The position numbers were made by a program, and so were the translations under genes. From the IMG/VR virus record IMGVR_UViG_3300025687_000092, positions 1 to 42,978 of that record: a stretch of DNA of 42,978 bases, one strand, 5' to 3'. Under the pieces are notes generated by a model. The model had not been told where the DNA came from and made no database searches. It saw only the letters and a list, made by a program, of their open reading frames with translations. Shown piece by piece: positions 1 to 7,314 of the stretch. Within the stretch, counting starts at the first letter, position 1; each line of letters opens with the position of its first letter. This DNA is from a virus.

Positions 1-159
1 ACAAACACTATCACAAAACGTCATCGGACAAGTGGACTTTTTGAACCTCATTAAAGTAAGGAACGAGTTGGATGAGATTAGCGTAGAACTGGACGACAAT
101 TTTACTGAAGAACCCGACCTTGATCAACTTCTTGGTTCGGCACTGATGCACGTAGAATC
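1..159. repeat. Terminal overlap of circular genome (left copy)
   Basis: These bases are repeated at 42820-42978 in the same orientation. The only differences seen are two adjacent bases at 32-33 (gt here, aa in the right copy), which change a Val codon to Lys in the gene crossing the junction. The repeat lies inside a coding gene and one reading frame continues through it. This fits the overlap of a circular or circularly permuted assembly better than a functional long terminal repeat. Confidence 0.93.
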
Positions 160-205
160 TGCTCGTGACGCATTGGATAAAGTTTTGAGTCTCATTGAGG
201 GGTAG
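2..205 (+). CDS. Small early protein, 3' part (continues from 42812)
   Basis: The frame is open from the left edge to TAG at 203-205. Joined across the circular junction with the TTG start at 42812 it gives a protein of 70 residues, acidic and helix-rich. It follows two tiny ORFs downstream of the Cro-like gene, so it lies early in the rightward operon. I recognise no family. The start is inferred from an AAGGAG ribosome-binding site eight bases before the TTG. Confidence 0.7.
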   Translation, partial: QTLSQNVIGQVDFLNLIKVRNELDEISVELDDNFTEEPDLDQLLGSALMHVESARDALDKVLSLIEG

Positions 206-296
206 GTGTTCGGAGAGGTATCACAAGGCGAACATCGTAGGGGTGACTGTTGGGGAACGGTTGCCCCACCCCACAATCTCAAAAAAGGTTACAGCA

Positions 297-515
297 ATGA
301 ATAAGATCGTATGCAAGATTGCAGGTGAATTAGATGAGATTAAACCAGTAGAGGCAAAGTTTAGTCTCCTCGAGACAGCTAATGGTGGCGTTTCTTTAGA
401 GTGTAATGGTTATGCGGTTTTGGATTTTAATTCAAATGGCACTGTAGAGCGATTGTCGGGAAATTACTATCAACCATTCCCCACAGATAACTATGGCAAA
501 ATAATCATTGAATAA
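297..515 (+). CDS. Hypothetical early protein, 72 aa
   Basis: The ATG at 297 has an AAGG eight bases upstream. The frame is open further upstream, but that extension has no ribosome-binding site and reads through a GC-rich hairpin (arms 251-255 and 264-268), so I prefer this start. The product is predicted to be beta-rich and begins MNKIVCKIAGEL. Family unknown. It sits 14 bases before the Rad52-like gene and is probably co-transcribed with it. Confidence 0.65.
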   Translation: MNKIVCKIAGELDEIKPVEAKFSLLETANGGVSLECNGYAVLDFNSNGTVERLSGNYYQPFPTDNYGKIIIE

Positions 516-529
516 CAAGGAGCAGTGCA

Positions 530-1078
530 ATGACAGACCCTAAACACATCGTAAACTTACACGGCAAAGACTTCATCCTGTTTGCAGGGCTTTTGGATGT
601 CGCACACCAAGACAACTTGGAATCCGTAGACACAGATTTGATTCAGGTTCCATCGGTAGAAAACGCCAACACTGCCATTGTTAAGGCGACAGTAAAGACC
701 AAAAAAGGCACGTTCACAGGTATTGGGGACGCAAACCCTAAGAACGTATCTATGGCATCTATTGCATTACACGCTATACGCATGGCAGAGACACGCGCCA
801 TTGCCAGAGCATTACGATTTGCCACAAACATTGGTATGACATCGTTGGAAGAATTGGGCGCAGATGTAGAAGGTTCTCCCGAACTGCCGAAGGTGGAAAC
901 AAAGCCAATGAGCGAGAAACAACGTGGGTTGTTGGACTCATTCGTTGATGCCCAATGGCTGGGCTTGGAAGAACAAGACAAACTGCGTGAGTGGTTGAAA
1001 TCTCCACGCGACTCGCAAACAGCAAGCAAGGCGATTGAAAAGTATTTCGCCCTTCGTGACGAGAGGAACGCGGCATGA
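530..1078 (+). CDS. Putative single-strand annealing protein (Rad52-like family)
   Basis: The 182-residue product contains a block near residues 63-110 with the pattern GIGDANPKNV, then RMAETRAIARALR, then MTSLEELG. I associate this pattern with phage and plasmid proteins annotated as Rad52/ERF-like annealing proteins; that assignment rests on motif memory alone. Such proteins anneal single-stranded DNA during phage recombination, which fits a neighbourhood holding a RusA resolvase and nuclease-like genes. The C-terminal third is a separate helical region. An AAGGAG site precedes the ATG, and the gene end overlaps the next start. Confidence 0.5.
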   Translation: MTDPKHIVNLHGKDFILFAGLLDVAHQDNLESVDTDLIQVPSVENANTAIVKATVKTKKGTFTGIGDANPKNVSMASIALHAIRMAETRAIARALRFATNIGMTSLEELGADVEGSPELPKVETKPMSEKQRGLLDSFVDAQWLGLEEQDKLREWLKSPRDSQTASKAIEKYFALRDERNAA

Positions 1079-1326
1079 GACACTTGATAACAATATACGA
1101 TAACAACGGCAGGCGCACTGGCTTTCACAAGGTCGAAGAATATGACGCACAAGAATTTTCAAACACAGGCACAGAACTTGTATCAGCACCGTTCAAAGAG
1201 GGCGCAACTTTTTACCCTATTGATCTAATGGCCTCAGTATTACAAGATATTGGACAGGATTATTTCGGCAAGGACTTTGAGATCGAAGAATTTGCCGAGA
1301 ACTTTATGAATTGGAAGCCAATATGA
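1075..1326 (+). CDS. Hypothetical early protein, 83 aa
   Basis: The ATG at 1075 overlaps the previous stop in an ATGA arrangement, so translation is probably coupled. The product is acidic and aromatic-rich (for example GKDFEIEEFAENFMNW near the end), with no recognisable domain. Its 3' end overlaps the SWIM-domain gene, again by ATGA. Confidence 0.75.
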   Translation: MRHLITIYDNNGRRTGFHKVEEYDAQEFSNTGTELVSAPFKEGATFYPIDLMASVLQDIGQDYFGKDFEIEEFAENFMNWKPI

Positions 1327-1616
1327 GCGACCCCGATGACAAAACGCTGATACAATGCGTGAAACAGCTACGCAAGGTCGATGACCTGAAGCGTTGTCAT
1401 GGGTTCCTCAGTATGGTCACAGACGGTTATAAAGTCACAAGGGTCACATCATTGCACTATCAGGTGCAAAAGCCCAATGCCCACCCCTACAATGTTACCT
1501 TCGATAAACGTGGCTTAAAACCGTCCTGTGACTGCCCTGCACGTAAAGAATGTAAACACATCCAGTTTCTATATTTCTTGGGAGAGGTTCTCCCACAGTT
1601 ACCAACAGGTGTTTAA
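1323..1616 (+). CDS. SWIM-type zinc-finger protein
   Basis: The 97-residue protein carries the SWIM signature CxC-x(n)-CxH as Cys69, Cys71, Cys77 and His79 (SCDCPARKECKH). SWIM domains are predicted to bind zinc and DNA or protein partners, and in bacteria they often accompany helicases. Here the domain stands alone next to recombination genes, so a DNA-binding accessory role is a reasonable inference. I chose ATG 1323 over 1311 because it makes the usual ATGA overlap with the preceding stop. Confidence 0.75.
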   Translation: MSDPDDKTLIQCVKQLRKVDDLKRCHGFLSMVTDGYKVTRVTSLHYQVQKPNAHPYNVTFDKRGLKPSCDCPARKECKHIQFLYFLGEVLPQLPTGV

Positions 1617-1617
1617 G

Positions 1618-2052
1618 ATGGAGATATATCGGATGATAACAAAAGTTGGGTATCAACTCAAAGAAGGTGGCGTAATAGTAACAATCAATACCGCAGACGA
1701 TGATGGTTCCGTACACAAGTCTGACTTTACGGATTCACCACGACCAGAGTTCTACCAAGCACTTCAAAAACTTTGCCCATACATTTTTTCCTCCATATTG
1801 GGCATCGAACCAAACTGGCCTACACGCAATCCCACCGCAGTTCGCGCAGTAAATTTCAAAGCCAAAGATGATGTGACACTCGTAACCGTTACGCTCAAAG
1901 CTGAGTTGTACGAAGGTTCTGAGTGGACGATTAACACACCGCAGTTCTGTCTCGAAACACAGAACGAACAACTTGCAGAAATGCTTATAGATGTTCGTAC
2001 AGAGGCTGAGTTGTATCTCGGTGGTAATCGCGCCCAATTATCTTTGGTTTAG
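1618..2052 (+). CDS. Hypothetical protein, 144 aa
   Basis: The ATG at 1618 comes two bases after the previous stop. An upstream in-frame extension to 1528 overlaps the SWIM gene and is unlikely. The product has alternating beta-strand-like segments (EGGVIVTINTADDDG, DVTLVTVTLKAEL) and no known motif. Only a weak ribosome-binding site is visible, so it may rely on coupling to the gene before it. Confidence 0.65.
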   Translation: MEIYRMITKVGYQLKEGGVIVTINTADDDGSVHKSDFTDSPRPEFYQALQKLCPYIFSSILGIEPNWPTRNPTAVRAVNFKAKDDVTLVTVTLKAELYEGSEWTINTPQFCLETQNEQLAEMLIDVRTEAELYLGGNRAQLSLV

Positions 2053-2069
2053 TTGTTCAAGTAAAACAT

Positions 2070-2436
2070 TTGCCTTTTGAGTGCCGCACTCCGAGAGAGT
2101 TCCGAAAGTTGGCCGAGGCGCAAAAGTAAAAATCTAAGCAACATATTGGGGTGAAAAAAAACCCTACGCTTTGGATGAAAGTTCCAGAGAGGCGCACCGC
2201 ATCGGGTAGGAAACGCTGATGAATGGTCCGGTGAGCAGATTTTCAGCACTTTCGACGGTGACGATGATAGGCCGACGGCATACGGGGTAGACTCCTCAGG
2301 TACAGTACGTACTTGGGGGGGATATAGGGGGGGTAACTCTACCCCGGAGCCAGAGGTCAGGATTCAGAACTTGAGAGGGTGTTGGGTTGTCTCCTCCCAA
2401 CGAGGTACGTACTCTGTTTTTGGAGGGTTTGGATAA
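2070..2436 (+). pseudogene. Possible frameshifted gene between 1618 gene and PC4-like gene
   Basis: No intact gene fits here, but protein-like stretches succeed each other in different frames. From TTG 2070, frame 0 reads LPFECRTPREFRKLAEAQ. Frame 2 then reads GEKKPYALDESSREAHRIG up to about 2208. Frame 1 reads from about 2212, through DEWSGEQIFSTFDGDDD, to the TAA at 2434-2436. The breaks fall at runs of A or G (about 2121-2132, 2148-2151, 2205-2207). Three single-base corrections would give one protein of about 120 residues. This may be a decayed gene, an indel-damaged assembly or chance. The stretch also holds two G7 runs (2315-2321, 2327-2333) and the palindrome AGTACGTACT at 2304-2313. 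Confidence 0.35.
2402..2416. repeat. GAGGTACGTANTCTG element, copy 1
   Basis: GAGGTACGTACTCTG recurs as GAGGTACGTAATCTG at 2724-2738, one mismatch in 15 bases. Both copies lie 20-50 bases upstream of a gene start (2456 and 2754). GTACGTAC is itself palindromic, and AGTACGTACT at 2304 is related. A protein-binding or RNA-level signal is possible; function is not shown. Confidence 0.45.
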
Positions 2437-2455
2437 ATCCGTCTTGGAGGGAAAT

Positions 2456-2713
2456 ATGTGGATAGCACAGGAAAAAGGTAGAGCGCAGGTTAGGGTGTCA
2501 ATGGTAAAGAAGCATGGCAATGAATGTTTGGATTTGCGGTTGTTTTTGCAAGGTGATGATGGCAAGTATCACTGGACAAAGAACGGTGTCTATATGGATA
2601 CGCGACACTTGGGTAGCCTTTTGGATGCGTTACACAATCTTAAATCTCAACTTCAATCATTGCCGTTTGACCAGACCGATATAAACAATACCACATTCAT
2701 ATCAAAGATTTGA
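2456..2713 (+). CDS. PC4/p15-like single-stranded DNA-binding protein
   Basis: The 85-residue product has the pattern of the PC4 C-terminal domain: a strand with LDLRLF, a turn with dGkYHWTKNGVYM, then a helix with LGSLLDALHNL. Proteins with this fold bind single-stranded DNA as dimers and occur in phages in replication or transcription roles. I chose ATG 2456 because GGAGGG lies just before it; an in-frame TTG at 2387 would add 23 residues but has no good ribosome-binding site. The family call comes from pattern only. Confidence 0.5.
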   Translation: MWIAQEKGRAQVRVSMVKKHGNECLDLRLFLQGDDGKYHWTKNGVYMDTRHLGSLLDALHNLKSQLQSLPFDQTDINNTTFISKI

Positions 2714-2723
2714 AACGCTGTGC

Positions 2724-2738
2724 GAGGTACGTAATCTG
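2724..2738. repeat. GAGGTACGTANTCTG element, copy 2
   Basis: Second copy of the element at 2402-2416, here in a true intergenic gap (2714-2753) just before the nuclease-like gene. The downstream AGGAG at 2741-2745 is the ribosome-binding site. The placement suggests a regulatory role, but two copies are weak evidence. Confidence 0.45.
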
Positions 2739-2753
2739 TCAGGAGACACAAAG

Positions 2754-3152
2754 ATGCCAAACGATGTCCAGATAATAAACTCATTGCGTAGCAACTTATT
2801 AGAAGCAGAATATACGCAGTGGCGCAAAGGTCTTGTCCGACATCCTAACCAATACGTCATCGACATCGACCAAGTAGAGTTTCGTGGAGACACACCTGTT
2901 GCTCTTATAGACCTGAAAACGTGGCCCCGATATGAAACGCCCAGCTATTGGGAAAAGGTGGCTAAGAGCAGTTATACGTTTGCTGGCAAGATGTATCGCA
3001 AGCAAGCGCAGAGTATGGGATGCAAGGCGTATTACGTGTTCCCAAACTTCGACATCGACACGGTGATGGTGTATGGACTAAGTGACAATTTTGGATGGCG
3101 TAGAATAACTGTGGAGGGTTACGAGAAATGGCTTATGACATTGCCAGAATGA
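2754..3152 (+). CDS. Putative PD-(D/E)XK-type nuclease
   Basis: The 132-residue protein has a nuclease-like core: Asp37/Asp39 in YVIDIDQVEFR, then the strand PVALIDLK giving Asp53-x-Lys55. Small phage and bacterial endonuclease-like proteins share this arrangement (D...(D/E)xK). A later strand (AYYVFPNF) and Gln66-region helix fit the fold loosely. Its position between a PC4-like protein and RusA suggests DNA processing. Substrate unknown. Confidence 0.45.
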   Translation: MPNDVQIINSLRSNLLEAEYTQWRKGLVRHPNQYVIDIDQVEFRGDTPVALIDLKTWPRYETPSYWEKVAKSSYTFAGKMYRKQAQSMGCKAYYVFPNFDIDTVMVYGLSDNFGWRRITVEGYEKWLMTLPE

Positions 3153-3442
3153 TTGGAAAGACTGCCCTTGCGCTTACTGCCAGCGACACACCACCAGACA
3201 TACGCTCAGAAGCGCATTGGTGGGCAAATGCAGACGGTAACAGGGGTACAAAGATAGAGTATGACGGTGAGGAAAACGGGATTCATTGGTGGAAGTCGGG
3301 AAGGTGTCGGATGATGCTTAAATCTAAACCACCGCATTTAACGCCTGAAGATGTGCAACGATTGGAGTGGCGTATGAAGCAGTATTACGAGAGAGAGCGT
3401 GAACGAATGATAGAGTCATTCAAACAAGGTAGGCAATTATGA
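3128..3442 (+). CDS. Hypothetical protein, 104 aa
   Basis: The start at 3128 overlaps the nuclease-like gene by 25 bases and has a GGAGGG nearby. The product ends in a charged helix (QYYERERERMIESFKQG) and contains three Trp residues in HWWANAD and GIHWWKSG. No family recognised. It is linked by ATGA overlap to the next gene. Confidence 0.7.
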   Translation: MAYDIARMIGKTALALTASDTPPDIRSEAHWWANADGNRGTKIEYDGEENGIHWWKSGRCRMMLKSKPPHLTPEDVQRLEWRMKQYYERERERMIESFKQGRQL

Positions 3443-3750
3443 CAATAGGCGACTTATACGACAAGCTGGACTGGTCGAGAGCAGACAAAAGTTTAGCAGG
3501 GTGGAACAAGTCACACGGTGAAGAAAATATGTGTATGGATGCACAGGAGACACGTAGGCGCAGGTGCATCGTCATACACAACGCATTGACAGCAGGTGAC
3601 GCAGAGCGTCGTCAGTTTTGTATCAGGAGTTTGATGGGCGCAGGGGTATGGGGACAGATCGAAAACATATTGGAGGCTAACAGTGATAGTAAACCCGAAG
3701 AACCCGACAACAGCGATAGGGGCATTGCATCCACAGAAGGGGTGGCCTAA
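3439..3750 (+). CDS. Hypothetical protein, 103 aa
   Basis: The start overlaps the previous stop (ATGA) and the stop overlaps the next start (TAATG), so it lies inside a coupled chain of small genes. The protein is basic in the middle (QETRRRRCIVIH) and acidic at its C terminus. No domain recognised. Confidence 0.7.
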   Translation: MTIGDLYDKLDWSRADKSLAGWNKSHGEENMCMDAQETRRRRCIVIHNALTAGDAERRQFCIRSLMGAGVWGQIENILEANSDSKPEEPDNSDRGIASTEGVA

Positions 3751-3950
3751 TGGTGAAGATATACGGGAGGCAGACACCACAGTCAGGGGCAGTGTTGCTA
3801 CGAGAGATGGAAGAAGTGGGAACGAGCGAGGACGAACCAACAAACGCTGAGAAAGCAATGGCATATTTCGCTAACACGCACTACAAGGTGGCATTGTTCA
3901 GCGACAGAGAAATACCAGACATCGTGTATGTGAATAGGAGGTTTAAATGA
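3750..3950 (+). CDS. Hypothetical protein, 66 aa
   Basis: A small soluble protein with an acidic middle (EEVGTSEDEPTNAEKAM). Its start and stop each overlap the neighbouring gene by one to four bases. No family recognised. Support is the overlap pattern and an uninterrupted frame. Confidence 0.65.
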   Translation: MVKIYGRQTPQSGAVLLREMEEVGTSEDEPTNAEKAMAYFANTHYKVALFSDREIPDIVYVNRRFK

Positions 3951-4222
3951 AGATTGCGCCATATGTGCACCACCTGACACAGCAACCCAACTATCGGCTC
4001 AGACGTAAGGGTCCACGCAATTATAAAAAGTTGGTAGATCGTGGGTTGACAGTGCCTTTTGTGAGGATTTTAGCGAAGGAATGGGACACCGATTACGAAA
4101 CAGCACACAGGATGATACGGGAGAAACCACTTGATAACATTTACGATACCGGGCAAACCACAGCCCAAGCAAAGACCACGCACAGTTCGCAGGGGCAACA
4201 AATCTACCACATACACCCCTGA
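3947..4222 (+). CDS. Hypothetical basic protein overlapping rusA
   Basis: ATG 3947 overlaps the previous stop. Residues 1-65 look like a small basic helical protein (RLRRKGPRNYKKLVDRG). The last 30 residues lie in the 92 bases shared with the rusA gene in another frame and are low-complexity (TTAQAKTTHSSQGQQ), so the tail may be there only because the frame happens to stay open. An overlap this long is unusual beside the 4-base overlaps elsewhere in the operon. Confidence 0.6.
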   Translation: MKIAPYVHHLTQQPNYRLRRKGPRNYKKLVDRGLTVPFVRILAKEWDTDYETAHRMIREKPLDNIYDTGQTTAQAKTTHSSQGQQIYHIHP

Positions 4223-4505
4223 TGCCACGAAAAAAGCAGAAGATCGTATAAAGCAGATCGCACACATAACAATGCTACAAGCCAAACAAAAGCCTTTTGA
4301 GTGTCCAGTGTGCGTGACGATGACATTCCACGTAGAGAGAAGAGCAACGGCAACACCCGACTTAGACAATCTCGTAAAAGTTGTGGGCGATGCGATCAAC
4401 AAGGTTGTGTATAAAGATGATTCTCAAGTCGTGCTTATGGAGGCAAGAAAGTTTCAAGACAAAGAAAATCCGAGAACAATCGTCAGCGTATGGGGGGTAG
4501 AATGA
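4131..4505 (+). CDS. rusA: RusA-family Holliday junction resolvase
   Basis: The 124-residue product has the RusA features: N-terminal MITFTIPGKPQPKQRPR, the acidic motif TPDLDNLVK with Asp77 and Asp79, and YKDDSQV with Asp96/Asp97 as further metal ligands. RusA dimers cut four-way junctions, resolving recombination intermediates before packaging. Translation starts at TTG 4131 with GGGAG eight bases upstream; starting there keeps the conserved N terminus, and no ATG is available. It overlaps the upstream gene by 92 bases and the next by ATGA. Confidence 0.9.
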   Translation: MITFTIPGKPQPKQRPRTVRRGNKSTTYTPDATKKAEDRIKQIAHITMLQAKQKPFECPVCVTMTFHVERRATATPDLDNLVKVVGDAINKVVYKDDSQVVLMEARKFQDKENPRTIVSVWGVE

Positions 4506-4786
4506 ATATTAAAGATTTGGAAAAACAGCTATCGAAAGAAATGTTTAAGATTCGCGTAGAGGATGATATGACAATGGGGTATTTATACTTTTTGTCGAAC
4601 CAAGGAGAGATTGTGTATGTAGGGCAGAGTGTTAATCCAGAACAGCGAGTAAGACAACACACATTAGAGGGCCGGATAGCATTTGATGAAGCACACGCAT
4701 ATCCAACACACCAAGCCAAACTTGAAGAAATGCTAATCGTATCAACAATCAACCCCACATTTAACCAAAACACATGTGCGCTATGA
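4502..4786 (+). CDS. GIY-YIG family endonuclease
   Basis: The 94-residue protein has a GIY-YIG core: GYLYFL at residues 26-31, VYVGQS at 38-43, Arg49/Arg51, His53, a Glu at 75/76 in KLEEMLI, and a closing Asn-rich segment. The first tyrosine motif is degenerate (GYLYF). No separate DNA-binding domain is visible. It lies directly before, and overlaps by ATGA, the detached nuclease domain of the large terminase. Free-standing GIY-YIG enzymes can be homing endonucleases, so it may be linked to the split. ATG 4502 is preferred to 4490 because of the overlap. Confidence 0.8.
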   Translation: MNIKDLEKQLSKEMFKIRVEDDMTMGYLYFLSNQGEIVYVGQSVNPEQRVRQHTLEGRIAFDEAHAYPTHQAKLEEMLIVSTINPTFNQNTCAL

Positions 4787-5343
4787 GTGACCCTGTAATT
4801 TACCTGGGCTTGGACATCGCCACAGAGCGAGACACGGCGGCATTGGCAGGTGTGTACCAAGAAGAAGATCGTATGGTATTGTGGGGGCATCGTATTTGGG
4901 AACCGCCTGTAAACATACCCAATCAGGTATTGCCCACATTGACCCACCTATTAAAAAACCAACGTATCGGATGCTTGGCATTTGACCCCTACCAATTTAT
5001 CAGTGAGTCGCAACGACTTGTCAACGAGGGGTATGAGCATTTGTTACGAAAGATCAATCAATCATCAGAAAATGTGGCATTTAGTAACGTGTTGCATGAG
5101 CACATGAGGTCAAAAAAGTATATCCAATACACGGATAAGATACGACGCAACCACTACTCATGGGCAGTGGCAAGAGCCGGTGAGCGAGGGTTCAGTATTA
5201 AGAAGAACAAACAGACAAAGCACATCGACGTAGTGATTGCTGAAGCTATGGCGATATACGCATGTGCCGAGTCGTTGCAACACCACCACCATCCGAGTTA
5301 TTCAGAAGGCATCCACTCACGCTCAATACTGGCACTGCCATGA
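4783..5343 (+). CDS. Large terminase, C-terminal nuclease domain as a separate protein
   Basis: The 186 residues match the RNase H-like nuclease half of phage large terminases. A first strand IYLGLDIATERDTAAL carries Asp11; the second motif LAFDPYQ carries Asp68; Asp149 in KHIDVVIAEAMA is the third acidic position. There is no ATPase part; that is encoded 2.3 kb downstream at 7641-8600. Together they equal one normal TerL. There is no intein sequence at the N terminus, so the halves probably associate non-covalently. ATG 4783 overlaps the GIY-YIG stop. Confidence 0.85.
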   Translation: MSDPVIYLGLDIATERDTAALAGVYQEEDRMVLWGHRIWEPPVNIPNQVLPTLTHLLKNQRIGCLAFDPYQFISESQRLVNEGYEHLLRKINQSSENVAFSNVLHEHMRSKKYIQYTDKIRRNHYSWAVARAGERGFSIKKNKQTKHIDVVIAEAMAIYACAESLQHHHHPSYSEGIHSRSILALP

Positions 5344-5552
5344 CAGGACGATGGTATATCACCAAACACGCAGTAGACCAATACATCAAAAGGTTCAATG
5401 GTGTGAGCAGACGACACGCCATAGACCAACTTGTGGGCATCACAAGAACGGCAGAGCATTACGACACGAAGCCAACAGGTTTAGAGGTTTACAAGTCGGG
5501 AGATATGACATTGTTGGTCGATGCAGACCAGAGAGTGATAACCGTTTATTAG
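5340..5552 (+). CDS. Hypothetical protein, 70 aa
   Basis: ATG 5340 overlaps the terminase nuclease stop (ATGA). The protein begins MTGRWYITKHAVDQYIKRF and ends in strands MTLLVDADQRVITVY. This resembles a common small phage family with an N-terminal (I/V)T-HA-xxRY pattern; the function of that family is unknown to me. A longer in-frame start at 5262 lies inside the upstream gene and is unlikely. Confidence 0.75.
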   Translation: MTGRWYITKHAVDQYIKRFNGVSRRHAIDQLVGITRTAEHYDTKPTGLEVYKSGDMTLLVDADQRVITVY

Positions 5553-5561
5553 GGGCAGGCA

Positions 5562-6326
5562 ATGATAAGAATTAAAGACTACGTGCCACCAACATTGGCA
5601 GATGAGAAGGATATGACAGAGAACCAGTTGGTAGAGGCGAGCATACCCTTTGCTCTCACAAGGGCAAAGATGTATTGGGAGGCACACAAGGAAAAGGCGA
5701 GAAGCGTCGAAATGCAAGACTTAGTAGGTGCAGGTATGGAAGGTCTTGTTATTGCGTCAAGAAGATTTGACAAGTCACGTAACCTGAAGTTTATCTCATT
5801 CGCCCGATGGTGGATAGATCGGTGCATAATGCGGTGTATGGAACAAGACCTTGTTGTGCATAAGCCTGTCAATCGCATCAAAGACTACCAAGTGCTCATC
5901 GCCCATTCCAAGTCAACGGGTATGGACTTGTACGAATGTGCTATTGATTTGGGGTGGGATGACCACCAATACAACTGTGCTGTGACAGGCCACTCACCAC
6001 CTGTTAGGGGCAGTGCGGAGTATGACACGGACTATGCAGAAGAAATACCCTGTAACGACGATGTGTATGACGATATGAGTGAAAGTATATCGCAGATGTT
6101 GGAGTTGTTGTCTGCTCGTGAGGCAGAGGTGATATACAGCTACTTCTATATGGGTGAGCGTTTAGATGCCATAGGTAAACGTCTATGCCTTACGAGAGAG
6201 CGCATCAGGCAGATCAAAGAGGTAGCATTGAACAAGATGCGAAAAAAACACGGCAAAAAGGCTAAAGAGTTGCTTGTAAGCTGTGACAGCAGACCATTGA
6301 CATTTTTTGGGAAGGAGTTGTTTTGA
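5562..6326 (+). CDS. RNA polymerase sigma factor, sigma-70 family
   Basis: The 254-residue protein has sigma region 2 at about residues 22-98 (MQDLVGAGMEGLVIASRRFD, then KFISFARWWIDRCI) and region 4 at about 178-230 (LSAREAEVIYSYF, helix-turn-helix LDAIGKRLCLTRERIRQIK). The middle is a weakly conserved region-3-like segment. It should direct host core polymerase to phage promoters, most likely the structural blocks, where a shared non-consensus motif occurs at about 14.3 and 30.1 kb. It lies in the early operon; its TGA overlaps the next TTG start. Confidence 0.95.
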   Translation: MIRIKDYVPPTLADEKDMTENQLVEASIPFALTRAKMYWEAHKEKARSVEMQDLVGAGMEGLVIASRRFDKSRNLKFISFARWWIDRCIMRCMEQDLVVHKPVNRIKDYQVLIAHSKSTGMDLYECAIDLGWDDHQYNCAVTGHSPPVRGSAEYDTDYAEEIPCNDDVYDDMSESISQMLELLSAREAEVIYSYFYMGERLDAIGKRLCLTRERIRQIKEVALNKMRKKHGKKAKELLVSCDSRPLTFFGKELF

Positions 6327-7102
6327 TACATTTAGCGACGGAACGATTTGACGGGGGGCTGATACTTCGATACCACTCGCCAATGTTGGGTCACGACGAT
6401 GATGGCAACCCACTGATTTACGACTTAGAGGCAAGGCGCGTATGGGTAGGGGCTACATATCCCGACGCGGCAATGCAAAACAGAAAGACGGGGCATGGCT
6501 ACGCATGTGTGTTGGCAGAGAGGGTGTATTACAGTCGTAGCGATATGCCCGATGAGAGGGTGTATGTCATTATCGACGAGGCAGAGAGCGCAACAGCTAA
6601 CGAGTTGTTTGACAAGATCATCGCCCTGAAGGACAGGTATTACGTGTCGCAGGTGATCGCACCCGACCAGCCTATACACTTGTCTCAAGCATTGCAACGC
6701 TTAGAAGGTCTTACGCGATACCAGAAGGACATGCACAGGGCAGAGTGCAAGGCGCGATGGGCAACATTCAGAGACAAGAGCATGACAGCATCGGTAAGGA
6801 CAATGGCAATCCCCCACGCTGAGTCAGCACACAGGGGCATAGAGAACATATTGGCAACCAACGCACGAAACCCTGATACGGGCGAGGAAATTGTGGGCAG
6901 TGACGACAAACCCGTACCAAGACTGTATCTGCCGAGCAATTTCAAGAACAAGGTGGCGCGTCAGGAGATCACTCAGGAGTCTATGCCAGAGGTTACACAG
7001 GCGATATGGTTGGTAATGGCAGAGATGGAAAGGTCTAAACCTCCAAAGCCGAGAGATGAGTTTCGGGAAGAACGATCAACCAATAAGATAACGGGGTATT
7101 GA
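6323..7102 (+). CDS. Unknown protein between sigma factor and terminase ATPase
   Basis: 259 residues starting at TTG 6323, which overlaps the sigma stop and has GAAGGAG six bases upstream. Visible segments are a strand VYVIIDEAES followed by a helix, then SQVIAPDQP, and a C-terminal helical stretch ending in a Lys/Arg/Glu-rich tail. The strand-acid-helix pattern loosely recalls an RNase H-like fold, but I see no Walker A and cannot assign a family. Its place between the split terminase genes makes a packaging role possible, as inference only. Confidence 0.75.
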   Translation: MIHLATERFDGGLILRYHSPMLGHDDDGNPLIYDLEARRVWVGATYPDAAMQNRKTGHGYACVLAERVYYSRSDMPDERVYVIIDEAESATANELFDKIIALKDRYYVSQVIAPDQPIHLSQALQRLEGLTRYQKDMHRAECKARWATFRDKSMTASVRTMAIPHAESAHRGIENILATNARNPDTGEEIVGSDDKPVPRLYLPSNFKNKVARQEITQESMPEVTQAIWLVMAEMERSKPPKPRDEFREERSTNKITGY

Positions 7103-7103
7103 T

Positions 7104-7307
7104 ATGGAACACTCTGAAGTAATAAGTAGACTGGAAAGAACAAGAACCCGATGCGATCTGGTGATGCAAGACATAGACAGGATTGGGCTTGGTAATGATA
7201 CGCTACGGCATTGTCGGAACGAAGTTGCCATCAAAGACATAGCGGTAGCACTGACAGACGTTATAGACTTGATGTTAGAGTGTATGAACAATAAAACAAA
7301 AGGCTAA
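7104..7307 (+). CDS. Small helical protein, 67 aa
   Basis: Begins MEHSEVISRLERTRTRC and is predicted to be almost wholly helical. It starts one base after the preceding stop. It could be an accessory packaging protein, but nothing in the sequence shows that. Confidence 0.65.
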   Translation: MEHSEVISRLERTRTRCDLVMQDIDRIGLGNDTLRHCRNEVAIKDIAVALTDVIDLMLECMNNKTKG

Positions 7308-7314
7308 GAATGAT

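Noticed and set aside
4483-4947. Minus-strand ORF of 154 aa opposite GIY-YIG and terminase nuclease genes
   Set aside because: Cys/Ser-rich shadow of two well-supported plus-strand genes.
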